This document shows positions 34,582-43,746 of a stretch of 64,000 bases of DNA, piece after piece. Numbering within the stretch: position 1 is the stretch's first letter; each line of letters opens with the position of its first letter. The stretch is taken from assembly GCF_042680125.1 (NCBI RefSeq), contig NZ_JBHTNY010000002.1, one strand, 5' to 3'. The notes under the pieces were generated by a model. It was not told where the DNA came from. It was given only the letters and a program-made list of their open reading frames with translations, and did not search any database. The translations under genes and the position numbers were made by a program. Source of the DNA: Robinsoniella peoriensis. GTDB taxonomy: Bacteria > Bacillota > Clostridia > Lachnospirales > Lachnospiraceae.

Positions 34582-35217
34582 ATGAGATATTTAACGTTTG
34601 CCCTTGGGAAAGGACGATTGGCGAAACAGACCCTGGAGGTTTTTGAAAAAATAGGAATTACCTGTGAAGAAATGAAAGACCCGACCAGCCGGAAACTGAT
34701 TTTTGTAAATGAGGAACTGAAATTGAAATTTTTCTTGTCTAAAGGTCCGGATGTACCCACTTATGTAGAGTATGGTGCGGCTGATATCGGAATTGTAGGA
34801 AAAGATACCATTGCAGAGGAACAGAGGAAGCTGTATGAAGTACTGGATCTGGGATTCGGAAAATGCAGGATGTGTGTCTGCGGTCCGGCTTCTGCAAGAG
34901 AATTATTAAAGCACCAGGAATTAATCCGGGTTGCAACGAAATATCCGAACATTGCAAAAGATTATTTTTATAATAAGAAGCATCAGACGGTAGAGATTAT
35001 TAAACTAAACGGCTCGATTGAGTTAGCGCCCATTGTGGGACTCTCGGAAGTAATTGTGGATATTGTGGAAACGGGTTCCACGCTCAGGGAAAACGGATTG
35101 GAGATTTTAGAAGAAATCTGTCCGTTATCTGCAAGGGTGGTAGTAAACCAGGTAAGTATGAAAATGGAAAACGACAGAATTACGAAGCTTTTAACGGATT
35201 TAAAAGCAGTCTTATAA
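34582..35217 (+). CDS. hisG: ATP phosphoribosyltransferase, short form
   Basis: A 211-residue HisG, the first enzyme of histidine synthesis, joining PRPP and ATP. It lacks the C-terminal regulatory domain of long HisG, as expected when HisZ is present. Motifs: LTFALGKGRLAKQTLEV, YGAADIGIVGKDT and the PRPP loop EVIVDIVETGSTLRENGL. The ATG at 34582 follows GGAGGAGG; an upstream ATG at 34561 lies in the spacer hairpin. Confidence 0.95.
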   Translation: MRYLTFALGKGRLAKQTLEVFEKIGITCEEMKDPTSRKLIFVNEELKLKFFLSKGPDVPTYVEYGAADIGIVGKDTIAEEQRKLYEVLDLGFGKCRMCVCGPASARELLKHQELIRVATKYPNIAKDYFYNKKHQTVEIIKLNGSIELAPIVGLSEVIVDIVETGSTLRENGLEILEEICPLSARVVVNQVSMKMENDRITKLLTDLKAVL

Positions 35218-35242
35218 GTGCAGGAAAACCTAGGAGGTTATT

Positions 35243-36535
35243 ATGAGAATTGTTGAATTGACGAAAGATACCATGCAGAATGTACTGGAAGACCTCTTGA
35301 AGCGGAGTCCAAACAGTTACGGAGAGTTTGAAGGACGTGTGACAGAGATTATCCAGAATGTAAAAAATGACAGGGATAAGGCAGTCTTTGATTATACCAG
35401 GCGTTTTGACGGGGCAGATATAGGCGCAGAGAATATCCGGGTGACGGAAGAGGAAATTCAGGAAGCATATGAACAGGTGGATAAAAGTCTGGTAGAGGTG
35501 ATCCGGAAAGCATTGGTAAATATTCGTTCCTATCATGAAAAGCAGCGGCAGTACAGCTGGTTTGACAGCAAACCGGACGGAACAATGCTGGGCCAGAAGG
35601 TAACACCGCTCTCTAAAGTAGGGGTTTATGTTCCTGGGGGCAAGGCAGTTTATCCATCTTCTGTTTTAATGAATATTGTGCCAGCCAAGGCAGCAGGTGT
35701 TGAGAAGATTATTATGACAACACCACCTGGGAAAGACGGTAAAATAAATCCTTCTACTCTTGTGGCAGCCCATGAGGCAGGGGCGGATGAAGTATATAAG
35801 GCAGGCGGTGCCCAGGCAATCGCGGCGCTGGCATTTGGTACGGAGAGTATCCCTAAAGTAGACAAGATTGTAGGACCCGGCAATATTTATGTGGCGCTGG
35901 CGAAAAAAGCAGTCTATGGGCATGTGAGCATCGATTCTGTTGCAGGCCCGAGTGAGATACTGGTTCTTGCAGACGAGACAGCCAATCCCAGGTTTGTTGC
36001 AGCAGACCTTTTATCCCAGGCAGAGCATGATGAGATGGCTTCGGCGATTCTTATTACAACCAGCCGGGAACTGGCAAAGGAAGTATCGAAAGAAGTGGAT
36101 GCCTTTACCGCGGAGCTATCCAGAAAAGAAATTATTCAGAAATCCCTTGATAATTACGGCTATATTTTAATCGCTGAAAATATGGAAGATGCAATTGATA
36201 CGGTAAATGAAATCGCATCAGAGCATCTGGAGATCGTAACGAAAGATCCTTTCCAGGTAATGACCAAAATTAAAAATGCAGGTGCCATTTTTATCGGAGA
36301 GTACAGCAGTGAGCCTTTGGGCGATTATTTTGCAGGACCAAACCATGTATTGCCTACGAATGGCACAGCGAAATTCTTTTCTCCTTTAAGTGTTGATGAT
36401 TTTATTAAAAAATCCAGTATTATTTATTATTCCAGGGAAGCTCTGGAGCCAATTCATGAGGACATTATTAAATTTGCAACAGCGGAACAGCTAACCGCCC
36501 ATGCGAATTCTATTAAAGTCCGCTTTGAAAAATAG
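35243..36535 (+). CDS. hisD: Histidinol dehydrogenase
   Basis: A 430-residue NAD-dependent enzyme for the last two oxidations to histidine. Landmarks: YVPGGKAVYPSSVLMN, AGGAQAIAALAFGTE, the nucleotide region DKIVGPGNIYVALAK, the zinc/catalytic block LSQAEHDEMASAIL and SEHLEIVT, and GPNHVLPT near the end. GGAGG precedes the ATG. It lies 25 bases after hisG. Confidence 0.96.
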   Translation: MRIVELTKDTMQNVLEDLLKRSPNSYGEFEGRVTEIIQNVKNDRDKAVFDYTRRFDGADIGAENIRVTEEEIQEAYEQVDKSLVEVIRKALVNIRSYHEKQRQYSWFDSKPDGTMLGQKVTPLSKVGVYVPGGKAVYPSSVLMNIVPAKAAGVEKIIMTTPPGKDGKINPSTLVAAHEAGADEVYKAGGAQAIAALAFGTESIPKVDKIVGPGNIYVALAKKAVYGHVSIDSVAGPSEILVLADETANPRFVAADLLSQAEHDEMASAILITTSRELAKEVSKEVDAFTAELSRKEIIQKSLDNYGYILIAENMEDAIDTVNEIASEHLEIVTKDPFQVMTKIKNAGAIFIGEYSSEPLGDYFAGPNHVLPTNGTAKFFSPLSVDDFIKKSSIIYYSREALEPIHEDIIKFATAEQLTAHANSIKVRFEK

Positions 36536-36544
36536 GAGGCATTT

Positions 36545-37132
36545 ATGACCAGGATAAAAACAATTGAGAGAAATACCCGGGAAACCCAGATCAGCCTTAC
36601 TCTGGATCTGGATGGAACGGGAAAATCAGATATCCATACCGGCATAGGTTTTTTTGACCATATGCTGGATGGCTTTACCAGACATGGATTATTTGACCTT
36701 AAGGTTTGTGTAACCGGGGATCTGGACGTAGACTGCCATCATACAATCGAAGACACCGGAATTGTACTGGGTACGGCTATCCGGGAAGCTGCAGGGGACA
36801 AAAGGGGAATCCGCCGTTATGGTGATATTATACTTCCCATGGATGAAACACTGGTGCTTTGTGCCATTGACTTAGGCGGCAGACCGTATCTGTCCTATGA
36901 TGCATCTTTTAGTGCGGACCGTATGGGCGATATGGATACCGAGATGGTAAAAGAGTTTTTCTATGCCGTTTCATATGCAGCGGCAATGAATCTGCATATG
37001 AAGGTCTTGACACCGGGGAATAACCACCATATGGCGGAAGCAATGTTCAAGGCATTTGCCAAGGCCTTAGATGAAGCAGTTACTTATGATTCCAGAATAA
37101 TGGACGTGTTATCAACGAAAGGGAGTTTGTAA
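36545..37132 (+). CDS. hisB: Imidazoleglycerol-phosphate dehydratase
   Basis: A 195-residue monofunctional HisB. The manganese-binding His-rich repeats are GIGFFDHMLDGFTRHG, DCHHTIEDTGIVLG and GNNHHMAEAMFKAFA. No phosphatase domain is fused. Its last base is the first base of the next start (TAATG). Confidence 0.96.
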   Translation: MTRIKTIERNTRETQISLTLDLDGTGKSDIHTGIGFFDHMLDGFTRHGLFDLKVCVTGDLDVDCHHTIEDTGIVLGTAIREAAGDKRGIRRYGDIILPMDETLVLCAIDLGGRPYLSYDASFSADRMGDMDTEMVKEFFYAVSYAAAMNLHMKVLTPGNNHHMAEAMFKAFAKALDEAVTYDSRIMDVLSTKGSL

Positions 37133-38421
37133 TGATACATAAGAAATTAATACCTCATATTTTTGTTAAAAAAGGAATTGCCGTAACGGGATTTTTCGAT
37201 AACCGTGTATTTGCAGATGGAGATGTGGTTAAGCTCGCACAGCATTACAGCAACAATGGTGCGGATGAATTAATCATCTTTGATTTATCCAATACGGACA
37301 GCGAACATGACCAATCTTTAAAGCTGATTAAAGAAATTTCAAGAGAAATAGATATTCCCATCCTGGGCGGCGGAAATATAAAAAGAGTAGAAGATGTAAA
37401 AAAACTGATATATGCAGGCTGCAAAAAAGCCTTTTTAAATATGGCTAAGAAAAGCAACCTGGATCTAATGCCGGAAGTATCCAAGCGCTTTGGCAAAGAG
37501 AAAATTGCGGCATGTGCAGATAATTTTGCATTATTAAAAGAGCAAAAGGAACTCCTTGAGACCTATACAAGCGAAGTCTTATTATTAGGTGATAACCTTC
37601 ATTTATACGAAGCAGTAAGTGCTGTTTCTGTAGGAGCCGTACCGATTCTGTCGCTGTTGGATAAGGAAAAGATGATTGCACTTTTATCCATCGAACAGGT
37701 GTCCGGCGTATCCGGTAATCTATTATCAGATCCATCCATAGATCTGATGGATTTAAAAGGGGAACTTAAAAGAAGGGGCATTGTGGTGAATACCTATGAA
37801 AGCAAGCTTAAATGGTCTGATTTTAAGTTAAATTCCGATGGAATGATGCCTGTAGTAGTCCAGGATTATAAAACACAGGAAGTACTTATGATGGCGTATA
37901 TGAATGAGCCTGCATTCGAGACTACAATTAAGACAGGCAAGATGACATACTGGAGCAGAAGCCGGAACGAGCTTTGGACAAAAGGGCTTACAAGCGGACA
38001 CCTGCAGTATGTAAAAGAACTTCGGATCGATTGTGATAATGATACGATTCTGGCAAAAGTTTCCCAGGTAGGTGCAGCCTGCCATACGGGACACCAAAGC
38101 TGCTTCTACCGTGATCTGGTAAAGAAAGAATACGACAATACCAATCCAATGAAAGTATTCGATGATGTATATGCAGTAATCAAAGACCGGAAGGATCATC
38201 CGAAAGAAGGTTCTTATACAAATTATCTCTTTGATAAAGGCATTGATAAAATCCTGAAAAAAGTTGGCGAGGAAGCTACGGAAATCGTAATTGCAGCTAA
38301 AAATCCGGATCCGGAAGAAATCAAATATGAGGTATCGGATTTCCTGTATCATGTAATGGTACTCATGGTTGAGAGAGGTGTTACATGGGAGGATATTACG
38401 AAAGAACTTGCGCAGAGGTAA
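37132..38421 (+). CDS. hisIE: HisIE with degenerate HisF/HisA-like N-terminal barrel
   Basis: A 429-residue fusion. Residues 226-335 are phosphoribosyl-AMP cyclohydrolase (HisI), with GKMTYWSRSRNELW, VKELRIDCDNDTILAKV and CHTGHQSCF metal ligands. Residues 340-429 are phosphoribosyl-ATP diphosphatase (HisE), with KKVGEEATEIVIAAKN. Residues 1-215 read as a HisF/HisA TIM barrel (PHIFVKKG, GADELIIFD, IPILGGGNIKRVEDVKKLIYAG). The catalytic Asp11 of HisF is Phe11 here, while Asp130 is kept, and the barrel is shortened. It is probably non-catalytic. hisA, hisF, hisH and hisC are not in this operon. Confidence 0.88.
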   Translation: MIHKKLIPHIFVKKGIAVTGFFDNRVFADGDVVKLAQHYSNNGADELIIFDLSNTDSEHDQSLKLIKEISREIDIPILGGGNIKRVEDVKKLIYAGCKKAFLNMAKKSNLDLMPEVSKRFGKEKIAACADNFALLKEQKELLETYTSEVLLLGDNLHLYEAVSAVSVGAVPILSLLDKEKMIALLSIEQVSGVSGNLLSDPSIDLMDLKGELKRRGIVVNTYESKLKWSDFKLNSDGMMPVVVQDYKTQEVLMMAYMNEPAFETTIKTGKMTYWSRSRNELWTKGLTSGHLQYVKELRIDCDNDTILAKVSQVGAACHTGHQSCFYRDLVKKEYDNTNPMKVFDDVYAVIKDRKDHPKEGSYTNYLFDKGIDKILKKVGEEATEIVIAAKNPDPEEIKYEVSDFLYHVMVLMVERGVTWEDITKELAQR

Positions 38422-38446
38422 AGAGTGGTGTTTTCCCGCTCTTTTC
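38420..38446 (+). terminator. Terminator of the his operon
   Basis: AAGAGTGG (38421-38428) pairs with CCGCTCTT (38436-38443) with one wobble, then TTTT. Confidence 0.6.
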
Positions 38447-38600
38447 CCGGGATTTATTAACATCCCATAAAAATTTTCACCGTAAAAGTTTATCCTATAA
38501 ATTGTAGTCCCCCTATTGCGAAAATGTTACAATTCTGTTAAAATCTACTAAGAGTATTATTTACATATGCTCTGAAGAAATAAAAAGGGGGAGCTATTCT

Positions 38601-39947
38601 TTGAAGTACAACAGGAAAAAGACACAATTGCGGATGATCCTTTTATTATTCTGCGTATTGATCGGTTTTGCTTTGAGCGATTCTACGGCACAGGCGGCAA
38701 AGAGAACCGGATGGAAGACGGTAAAAAGTTCTAAGTATTACTATGTTTCCGGGAAAAAGGTAAAAAATAAGTGGAAAAAGATCAATAAAAAATGGTATTA
38801 TTTCGACAGAAAAGGCAAAATGCTGAAGAAGCGCTGGGTTGGGGATTATTATCTTGGCTCAAAGGGCTACATGTTGACGAATAGATGGATCAAAAGCTAT
38901 TTTGTCGGGGAAGACGGTAAATGGATTCCGAAATTCAGAGGTGGATGGCAGAAAATCGGCGGCAAATGGTATTATTATACCAAATCAGGGAAAAAGAAAA
39001 CGGGCTGGATTACTTCAAAGGGAGACCGCTATTTCCTGGATTCTAAAGGTGTAATGAAGACAAAGTGGACAGCAGTTAAGAAAAAGAATTACTATTTTTC
39101 CAGCTCCGGTGCACTGCAAAAAAATACCTGGCTGAAAAAAGGCAAGTATTATTACTATGTGAATTCCAAAGGGGTTATGGATGCTTCCAGAAAAATGAAT
39201 ACCAAAAGCATCAATACGGCTACTTATCTGGAATACCGCAGCAGTACCTTGTCAGTGAAGATTAATAAAAAGCAGAATTATAGTTCTGTGTACTGGGTGG
39301 CGAGAATAAAGACTAGTAGTCCTAAGCAGCTAAAATCTGCTTTGTCATATGGGACTTATGGTGGTACAAGACAATTAACTTCACAAGCTGTGCCTCAAAA
39401 TGGTGGTATAATTGGTGTTAATGGAAGCGCTTTTGATTATGCATCAGGCCAACCCTCACCAAAGGGAATGTGTATCAAAAATGGGAAGATCTATGGTAAT
39501 TATGCTACAAGTTATACAACGATGGCCATTAAGAAGGATGGAACAATGTTTACGCCGCCAATGGGGCTTTGGGGGCAAGCTTTGTTAGATATGGGAGTCA
39601 AAGATACCTATAATTTTAGCCCAGTGTTGATAAATAATGGAATTGCACTACCACCAGATATAATTCAAAATTTAGGTGTTACAAGTTATAAAGATCCACG
39701 AACAGTGGTAGGGATGATTAGACCAAATGATTATGTACTTCTTGTTGCCGATGGAAGAAAACAAGGATATTCACTTGGGCTAAACCATTATGAAATAATA
39801 GCGGAGCTTCAAAAATTGGGATGCCGCTATGCTTACAATTTAGATGGCGGAGGCTCCACAACGCTTTATTACGATGGAAAGGTTTTAAACAGGCCTTCTG
39901 ATGGAGCGGAACGCCCCTGTGCAGATTTTCTTTATTTTACTAATTAA
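38601..39947 (+). CDS. Secreted phosphodiester glycosidase (NAGPA) with cell-wall-binding repeats
   Basis: A 448-residue protein starting at TTG 38601, 8 bases after AAGGGGG. Residues 12-32 are a signal peptide. Residues 35-205 hold choline-binding-like repeats (KKWYYFDRKGKM, GKWYYYTKSGKKKTGW, KYYYYVNSKGVMD) for wall attachment. The C-terminal half is a NAGPA/DUF2233 phosphodiester glycosidase domain, with GVNGSAFDYASGQPSPKG, DPRTVVGMI and YNLDGGGSTTLYYDG. It would act on wall or teichoic-type phosphodiesters or N-acetylglucosamine phosphodiester. The DNA of about 39310-39830 is noticeably more AT-rich by eye than the repeats. Confidence 0.85.
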   Translation: MKYNRKKTQLRMILLLFCVLIGFALSDSTAQAAKRTGWKTVKSSKYYYVSGKKVKNKWKKINKKWYYFDRKGKMLKKRWVGDYYLGSKGYMLTNRWIKSYFVGEDGKWIPKFRGGWQKIGGKWYYYTKSGKKKTGWITSKGDRYFLDSKGVMKTKWTAVKKKNYYFSSSGALQKNTWLKKGKYYYYVNSKGVMDASRKMNTKSINTATYLEYRSSTLSVKINKKQNYSSVYWVARIKTSSPKQLKSALSYGTYGGTRQLTSQAVPQNGGIIGVNGSAFDYASGQPSPKGMCIKNGKIYGNYATSYTTMAIKKDGTMFTPPMGLWGQALLDMGVKDTYNFSPVLINNGIALPPDIIQNLGVTSYKDPRTVVGMIRPNDYVLLVADGRKQGYSLGLNHYEIIAELQKLGCRYAYNLDGGGSTTLYYDGKVLNRPSDGAERPCADFLYFTN

Positions 39948-39982
39948 ACACATGTGATACATAAGTACCCGCTATTAACCAC

Positions 39983-40013
39983 AGCCGTTTGCTCCAAAAA
40001 GGAGCAGGCGGCT
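39983..40013 (+). terminator. Hairpin downstream of the NAGPA gene
   Basis: AGCCGTTTGCTCC (39983-39995) pairs with GGAGCAGGCGGCT (40001-40013) with two wobbles. The T-tract is poor, so termination is only likely. Apart from this and a promoter at 40149, nothing was seen in 39948-40212. Confidence 0.5.
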
Positions 40014-40148
40014 TATTGCTACCCAAAACCGCTTTATAAGTGGCACATATCCTTTAACATCCAGGGTGTTCATTGAAAACCCGGATTCAAGGGTTCCATG
40101 TCAGTATTTGTCAGTTTCGACAGAAAATTTGATTTATCCACGAAATGA

Positions 40149-40177
40149 TTGCAGAAAAAGAAAAGTAAGATTATAAT
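40149..40177 (+). promoter_or_regulatory. Promoter ahead of the 24-codon ORF
   Basis: TTGCAG (40149-40154), 17-base gap, TATAAT (40172-40177). Transcription would begin near 40184, about 29 bases before the small ORF. Confidence 0.65.
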
Positions 40178-40212
40178 AGAGAAAGCAACAAATGTACTGA
40201 GGAGAAAATACT

Positions 40213-40287
40213 ATGCGTATCAAAAACGGAAATTTAGGCCGTATACTTCAAGAATGCGGCTCAGCATGCGCAGTAGTGCTGTATTAA
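40213..40287 (+). CDS. Possible 24-residue peptide gene
   Basis: An ATG at 40213 is preceded by GAGGAG at 7 bases and a consensus promoter. The peptide begins MRIKNGNLGRILQECG and ends SACAVVLY; it has a basic front and two Cys near the end. Its TAA is 3 bases from the ATG of the 144-codon gene, suggesting translational coupling. It could be a leader peptide or a small secreted or modified peptide. I recognise no family. Confidence 0.45.
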   Translation: MRIKNGNLGRILQECGSACAVVLY

Positions 40288-40290
40288 GAG

Positions 40291-40725
40291 ATGAAAAGCT
40301 TTCATATAATAAACAAAATTGCCTGTGTGATCTTTATTTTAGCAGCTGTCTTCTTTGTGCAGACAGCAGTAAGAAACACTTTTTTTCCAGCTGCTGCCGC
40401 TCACCGGGATAAGTACCATTCCCAGACTGCCGGTACGGAAAACCAGTATAGCATTTATACTGCGGAGCACACCATAAACGAGCAGGTTTTGGAACATTCT
40501 GTGCCTCCGGGCAGAGTCCTTTTAAATCAGGTATACAGTCTGTTTCGCGGAGATCTGTCTTCTGGTTCCTGGATCTCAGAACTGTATATGCCTCAGAGCA
40601 TCTATTACATGATGTTCGGCGGAGGCGTATTTTTGCTGTTCTTATATCGGGCTTCGCTGCCCGTCCAGTTTTATGACAAACTGAATATTACCCATGAGTC
40701 AGACGGGAAAAAGCGTCCGCTGTAA
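40291..40725 (+). CDS. Hypothetical membrane protein, 144 aa
   Basis: Two hydrophobic segments (about residues 7-26 and 104-121) flank a polar region of 75 residues that should face outside. The middle part is rich in His, Ser and Tyr (HRDKYHSQTAGTENQYSIY). No family is recognised. It lacks its own clear ribosome site, which supports coupling to the small ORF just before it. Confidence 0.55.
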   Translation: MKSFHIINKIACVIFILAAVFFVQTAVRNTFFPAAAAHRDKYHSQTAGTENQYSIYTAEHTINEQVLEHSVPPGRVLLNQVYSLFRGDLSSGSWISELYMPQSIYYMMFGGGVFLLFLYRASLPVQFYDKLNITHESDGKKRPL

Positions 40726-40792
40726 ATTCTGCGTATCTTTTGGTTATGCACAGGTTACAGTGTAAATATTATGACAAGAATGGGAGAAAAAA

Positions 40793-42433
40793 ATGGAACT
40801 ATCTGATATTTTAATGCTTCTCGGCGGTCTTGCCTTGTTTTTATACGGCATGCAGATGATGAGCAGCGGCTTAGAGATGGCCGCCGGAAACAAGATGAAA
40901 CAAATCCTCGAAAAACTCACCTCCAACCGGTTTAAAGGAGTTTTGGCGGGAGCAGCCATAACGGCAGTAATCCAATCCTCTTCAGCTACGACTGTTATGG
41001 TCGTTGGTTTTGTAAACTCTGGTCTTATGACCTTAAAACAGGCGGTATGGGTAATCATGGGCGCCAATATCGGTACCACCATCACCGGACAGCTGATCGC
41101 ATTGGATATCGGTATGATCGCTCCGCTGATCGCCTTTCTGGGCGTTGCAGCAATTCTTTTTGTTAAGAATGAAAAAGTAAAGCATATCAGTGAAATATTT
41201 GCAGGTCTGGGTGTGCTTTTCATTGGTATGGATATGATGGGGTCTGCCATGGTACCTCTTCAGAACTCCGAAACCTTTATCCATTTCATGACAACCTTCC
41301 GCAATCCGCTGGTAGGTATTTTAATTGGTGCTGTCTTTACTGCCATCATACAGTCTTCCTCAGCTTCGGTCGGCATCCTGCAGGCTTTGGCCGGTACTGG
41401 TATGATTCCGCTGTCCAGCGCAGTATACATTTTGTTCGGACAGAATATCGGAACCTGTATCACAGCAGTTTTAGCATCCATTGGCACTAAGACCAATGCA
41501 AAACGGACGACGGTCATTCACCTGATGTTTAATGTTATCGGAACTTTTATATTTACAGTAATCTGTCTGATCACTCCATTTACAGTTCTTATGGAGCAAC
41601 TTACTCCCGGGAATTCAGTGGCTCAGATTGCCAATGTACATACGGTGTTTAATATTGTCACCACGCTGCTTTTGCTGCCATTTGGTACTTATATGGCACA
41701 TCTGGCAGAAAAGATTCTGCCGGATAAACAAAGTGAACAGGAAGAAATGCTGCATCTGCAATACATACAGCCCTTTGAAAGCCACTATGCAATGGGGCAG
41801 GGGGCATTGGTTCTGACACAGATTGACCAGGAGATCGAGCGGATGCGGAACATGGTCTGTGAGACCGTTACCGGTAGTTTTGATGCCGTACTTCACAGCT
41901 CATCAAATGATAAAGAGGAGCTGGAGCAGAAGGAGGATTATATTGATTATCTGAATGCAGAGGTTTCCCGGTATATTGTGTCTGTTATGCACCATGAGAT
42001 GGCAGCGGAAGATTCGGTCAAAATCAGTGGATATTACAAGATTCTTGGTAATTTGGAGCGAATCGGTGACCATGCCATGAATATTCTCGGGTATGCTGTC
42101 AGTATGAAGAAAATGAATGTTAATTTTTCAGATAAGGCAAAAAAAGAGATACTGATTATGAGAGATATGAGCCTTCAGATTCTGGAAGATGTGGCTGGCA
42201 GCAATGTATCTGATATAAAAACGATGCTGGAGAAAACTTCCCGTGACGAACAGAAAATTGATGATATAAGAAATGAGAATCTGAAACAGCAGATGGAGAG
42301 GATGGGAAAGAGCGAATGTATCGCTGACGCAAGTATTTTCTTTTCCGAGTTGCTGACAGATTTTGAACGTATCGGAGACCATGCATTAAATATAGCAGAA
42401 CAGTATCATGAAATGCTGACAAGAGTTATCTGA
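40793..42433 (+). CDS. Second Na/Pi cotransporter family protein with PhoU-like tail
   Basis: A 546-residue paralogue of the protein at 11690-13366. The signature repeats are QSSSATTVMVVGFVNSG and QSSSASVGILQALAG. The C-terminal PhoU-like domain carries ERIGDHAMNILGY and ERIGDHALNIAEQ. It sits far from the pst block, between a hypothetical membrane protein and the glycan region, with no PHO-like repeat upstream. GGGAG precedes the ATG. It should import phosphate with sodium, probably under different control. Confidence 0.88.
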   Translation: MELSDILMLLGGLALFLYGMQMMSSGLEMAAGNKMKQILEKLTSNRFKGVLAGAAITAVIQSSSATTVMVVGFVNSGLMTLKQAVWVIMGANIGTTITGQLIALDIGMIAPLIAFLGVAAILFVKNEKVKHISEIFAGLGVLFIGMDMMGSAMVPLQNSETFIHFMTTFRNPLVGILIGAVFTAIIQSSSASVGILQALAGTGMIPLSSAVYILFGQNIGTCITAVLASIGTKTNAKRTTVIHLMFNVIGTFIFTVICLITPFTVLMEQLTPGNSVAQIANVHTVFNIVTTLLLLPFGTYMAHLAEKILPDKQSEQEEMLHLQYIQPFESHYAMGQGALVLTQIDQEIERMRNMVCETVTGSFDAVLHSSSNDKEELEQKEDYIDYLNAEVSRYIVSVMHHEMAAEDSVKISGYYKILGNLERIGDHAMNILGYAVSMKKMNVNFSDKAKKEILIMRDMSLQILEDVAGSNVSDIKTMLEKTSRDEQKIDDIRNENLKQQMERMGKSECIADASIFFSELLTDFERIGDHALNIAEQYHEMLTRVI

Positions 42434-42446
42434 TTTCAAATTCCCG

Positions 42447-42478
42447 GGAATAAGGAAGTCTGATATTCCTTTGCTTTT
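42447..42478 (+). terminator. Weak hairpin after the second Na/Pi symporter gene
   Basis: AAGGAA (42452-42457) pairs with TTCCTT (42466-42471), followed by TGCTTTT; an alternative GGAATA/TATTCC stem overlaps. Confidence 0.4.
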
Positions 42479-42579
42479 GAACCGTCATGCTGTTACAACT
42501 GGCATTTACGGGTTGTACCATTTCTGATTTTAGTCTATAATGAAGAAAAATAGAGTTGGAAGGAAAGCTGGAAAATAGA

Positions 42580-43608
42580 ATGGCAAAAGATCGAGCTAAT
42601 ATTTATACAATTGCAGAAGAAGCAGGCGTTTCACCTTCTACCGTTTCACGGGTAATGAGCAATGCGGCCAGAGTCAGTGCAGAAAAACGTAAACGAGTGG
42701 AAGCGGCTATCCGCAAATATGATTATAAACCGAATGCTCTGGCGCAAGGGCTAAGTACTTCGAGAACAAAAATGATTGGAATTGTGGTAGCGCATATTGA
42801 GAATGTGTTTTATTCCAAGATGGCTGCAGAATGTGAACGTGTAGCAAATGAAAGAGGCTATATGCTAATGATGCTCAGTTCTTTGAGTGACTTTGAACTG
42901 GAAAAGCGACAGATACAAAAATTGTATGAACAGTGTGTAGATGCAATTATTATACTAGGGGGAAATGTAGATCAGGTAGTAGCAGATGAGGAATATGTAG
43001 AGATTATAAATCGGATTTCTGAAACAATTCCAGTAGTAGCTACAGGACGGCCTCAAGGTGTAAATTGTTATAAGATTGGGATGGATGAAGGATATGCGAT
43101 GGAACTTGCCATGAATTATTTAGTTGATTTAGGCCATAAGGAAATTGCAGCTATGGGAGGTTGTAAGACGGTGAAATCAACCTTAGATAAAAGAATTCGT
43201 TACCGAAGCCTTATAAGGGAACATGGTTTGGAATACCGCGAAGAGTACCTGGTAGAAACCGAAAATTATAATTTTGATTCAGGCTACAATAGCATGAAAG
43301 AATTATTAAAAAAATCACTTCCCTCAGCGGTGATCTGTATCAATGATTTTTTTGCCTGTGGCGTCATGAAAGCCATTGGGGAAGCAGGATTGAAAATCCC
43401 GGAGGATATTTCAATCATAGGGTTTGACAATACCATTTTATCTAGTATATTAATTCCGGATTTAACCGGTGTTGCCTGCGATTACGAGGATTTTTCAAAG
43501 AAGCTGGTTGAAACTGCAATAGGGGCTGCAGAGAGAAGAGAGATGCCAAAAGAGCAGATTACAGATGTTTCGTTAATTATCAGGTCATCCTGCAGGATGA
43601 TAAAATAA
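42580..43608 (+). CDS. LacI family transcriptional regulator
   Basis: A 342-residue repressor. The N-terminal HTH is NIYTIAEEAGVSPSTVSRVMSN with the hinge helix PNALAQGLSTSRTKMIGIVV. The rest is a sugar-binding periplasmic-type domain ending in the SIIGFDNT element. It probably controls the adjacent ABC transporter and GH2 operon, upstream of which two operator-like sites lie. I use ATG 42580; a TTG at 42556 is possible but less likely. It has its own terminator. Confidence 0.92.
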   Translation: MAKDRANIYTIAEEAGVSPSTVSRVMSNAARVSAEKRKRVEAAIRKYDYKPNALAQGLSTSRTKMIGIVVAHIENVFYSKMAAECERVANERGYMLMMLSSLSDFELEKRQIQKLYEQCVDAIIILGGNVDQVVADEEYVEIINRISETIPVVATGRPQGVNCYKIGMDEGYAMELAMNYLVDLGHKEIAAMGGCKTVKSTLDKRIRYRSLIREHGLEYREEYLVETENYNFDSGYNSMKELLKKSLPSAVICINDFFACGVMKAIGEAGLKIPEDISIIGFDNTILSSILIPDLTGVACDYEDFSKKLVETAIGAAERREMPKEQITDVSLIIRSSCRMIK

Positions 43609-43627
43609 AATTAAAAATACATATATA

Positions 43628-43667
43628 CAGAATCCACAATTTGAGTTCATACAAATTGTGGATTCTG
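43628..43667 (+). terminator. Terminator after the LacI gene
   Basis: CAGAATCCACAATTTG and CAAATTGTGGATTCTG form a perfect 16-bp stem with an 8-base loop and a modestly T-rich end. Confidence 0.75.
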
Positions 43668-43697
43668 CTATTTTCATGAATGATGGCAAGAAACATG

Positions 43698-43746
43698 TTG
43701 ATTATTTCGTATGGTTTGTTATAATATTTTATGAAAGCGGTTGCAA
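43698..43746 (+). promoter_or_regulatory. Sugar operon promoter with adjacent operator or cre site
   Basis: TTGATT (43698-43703), 16-base gap, TATAAT (43720-43725). ATGAAAGCGGTTGCAA (43731-43746) directly downstream fits a LacI-family or CcpA cre site, well placed to block transcription. Confidence 0.65.
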
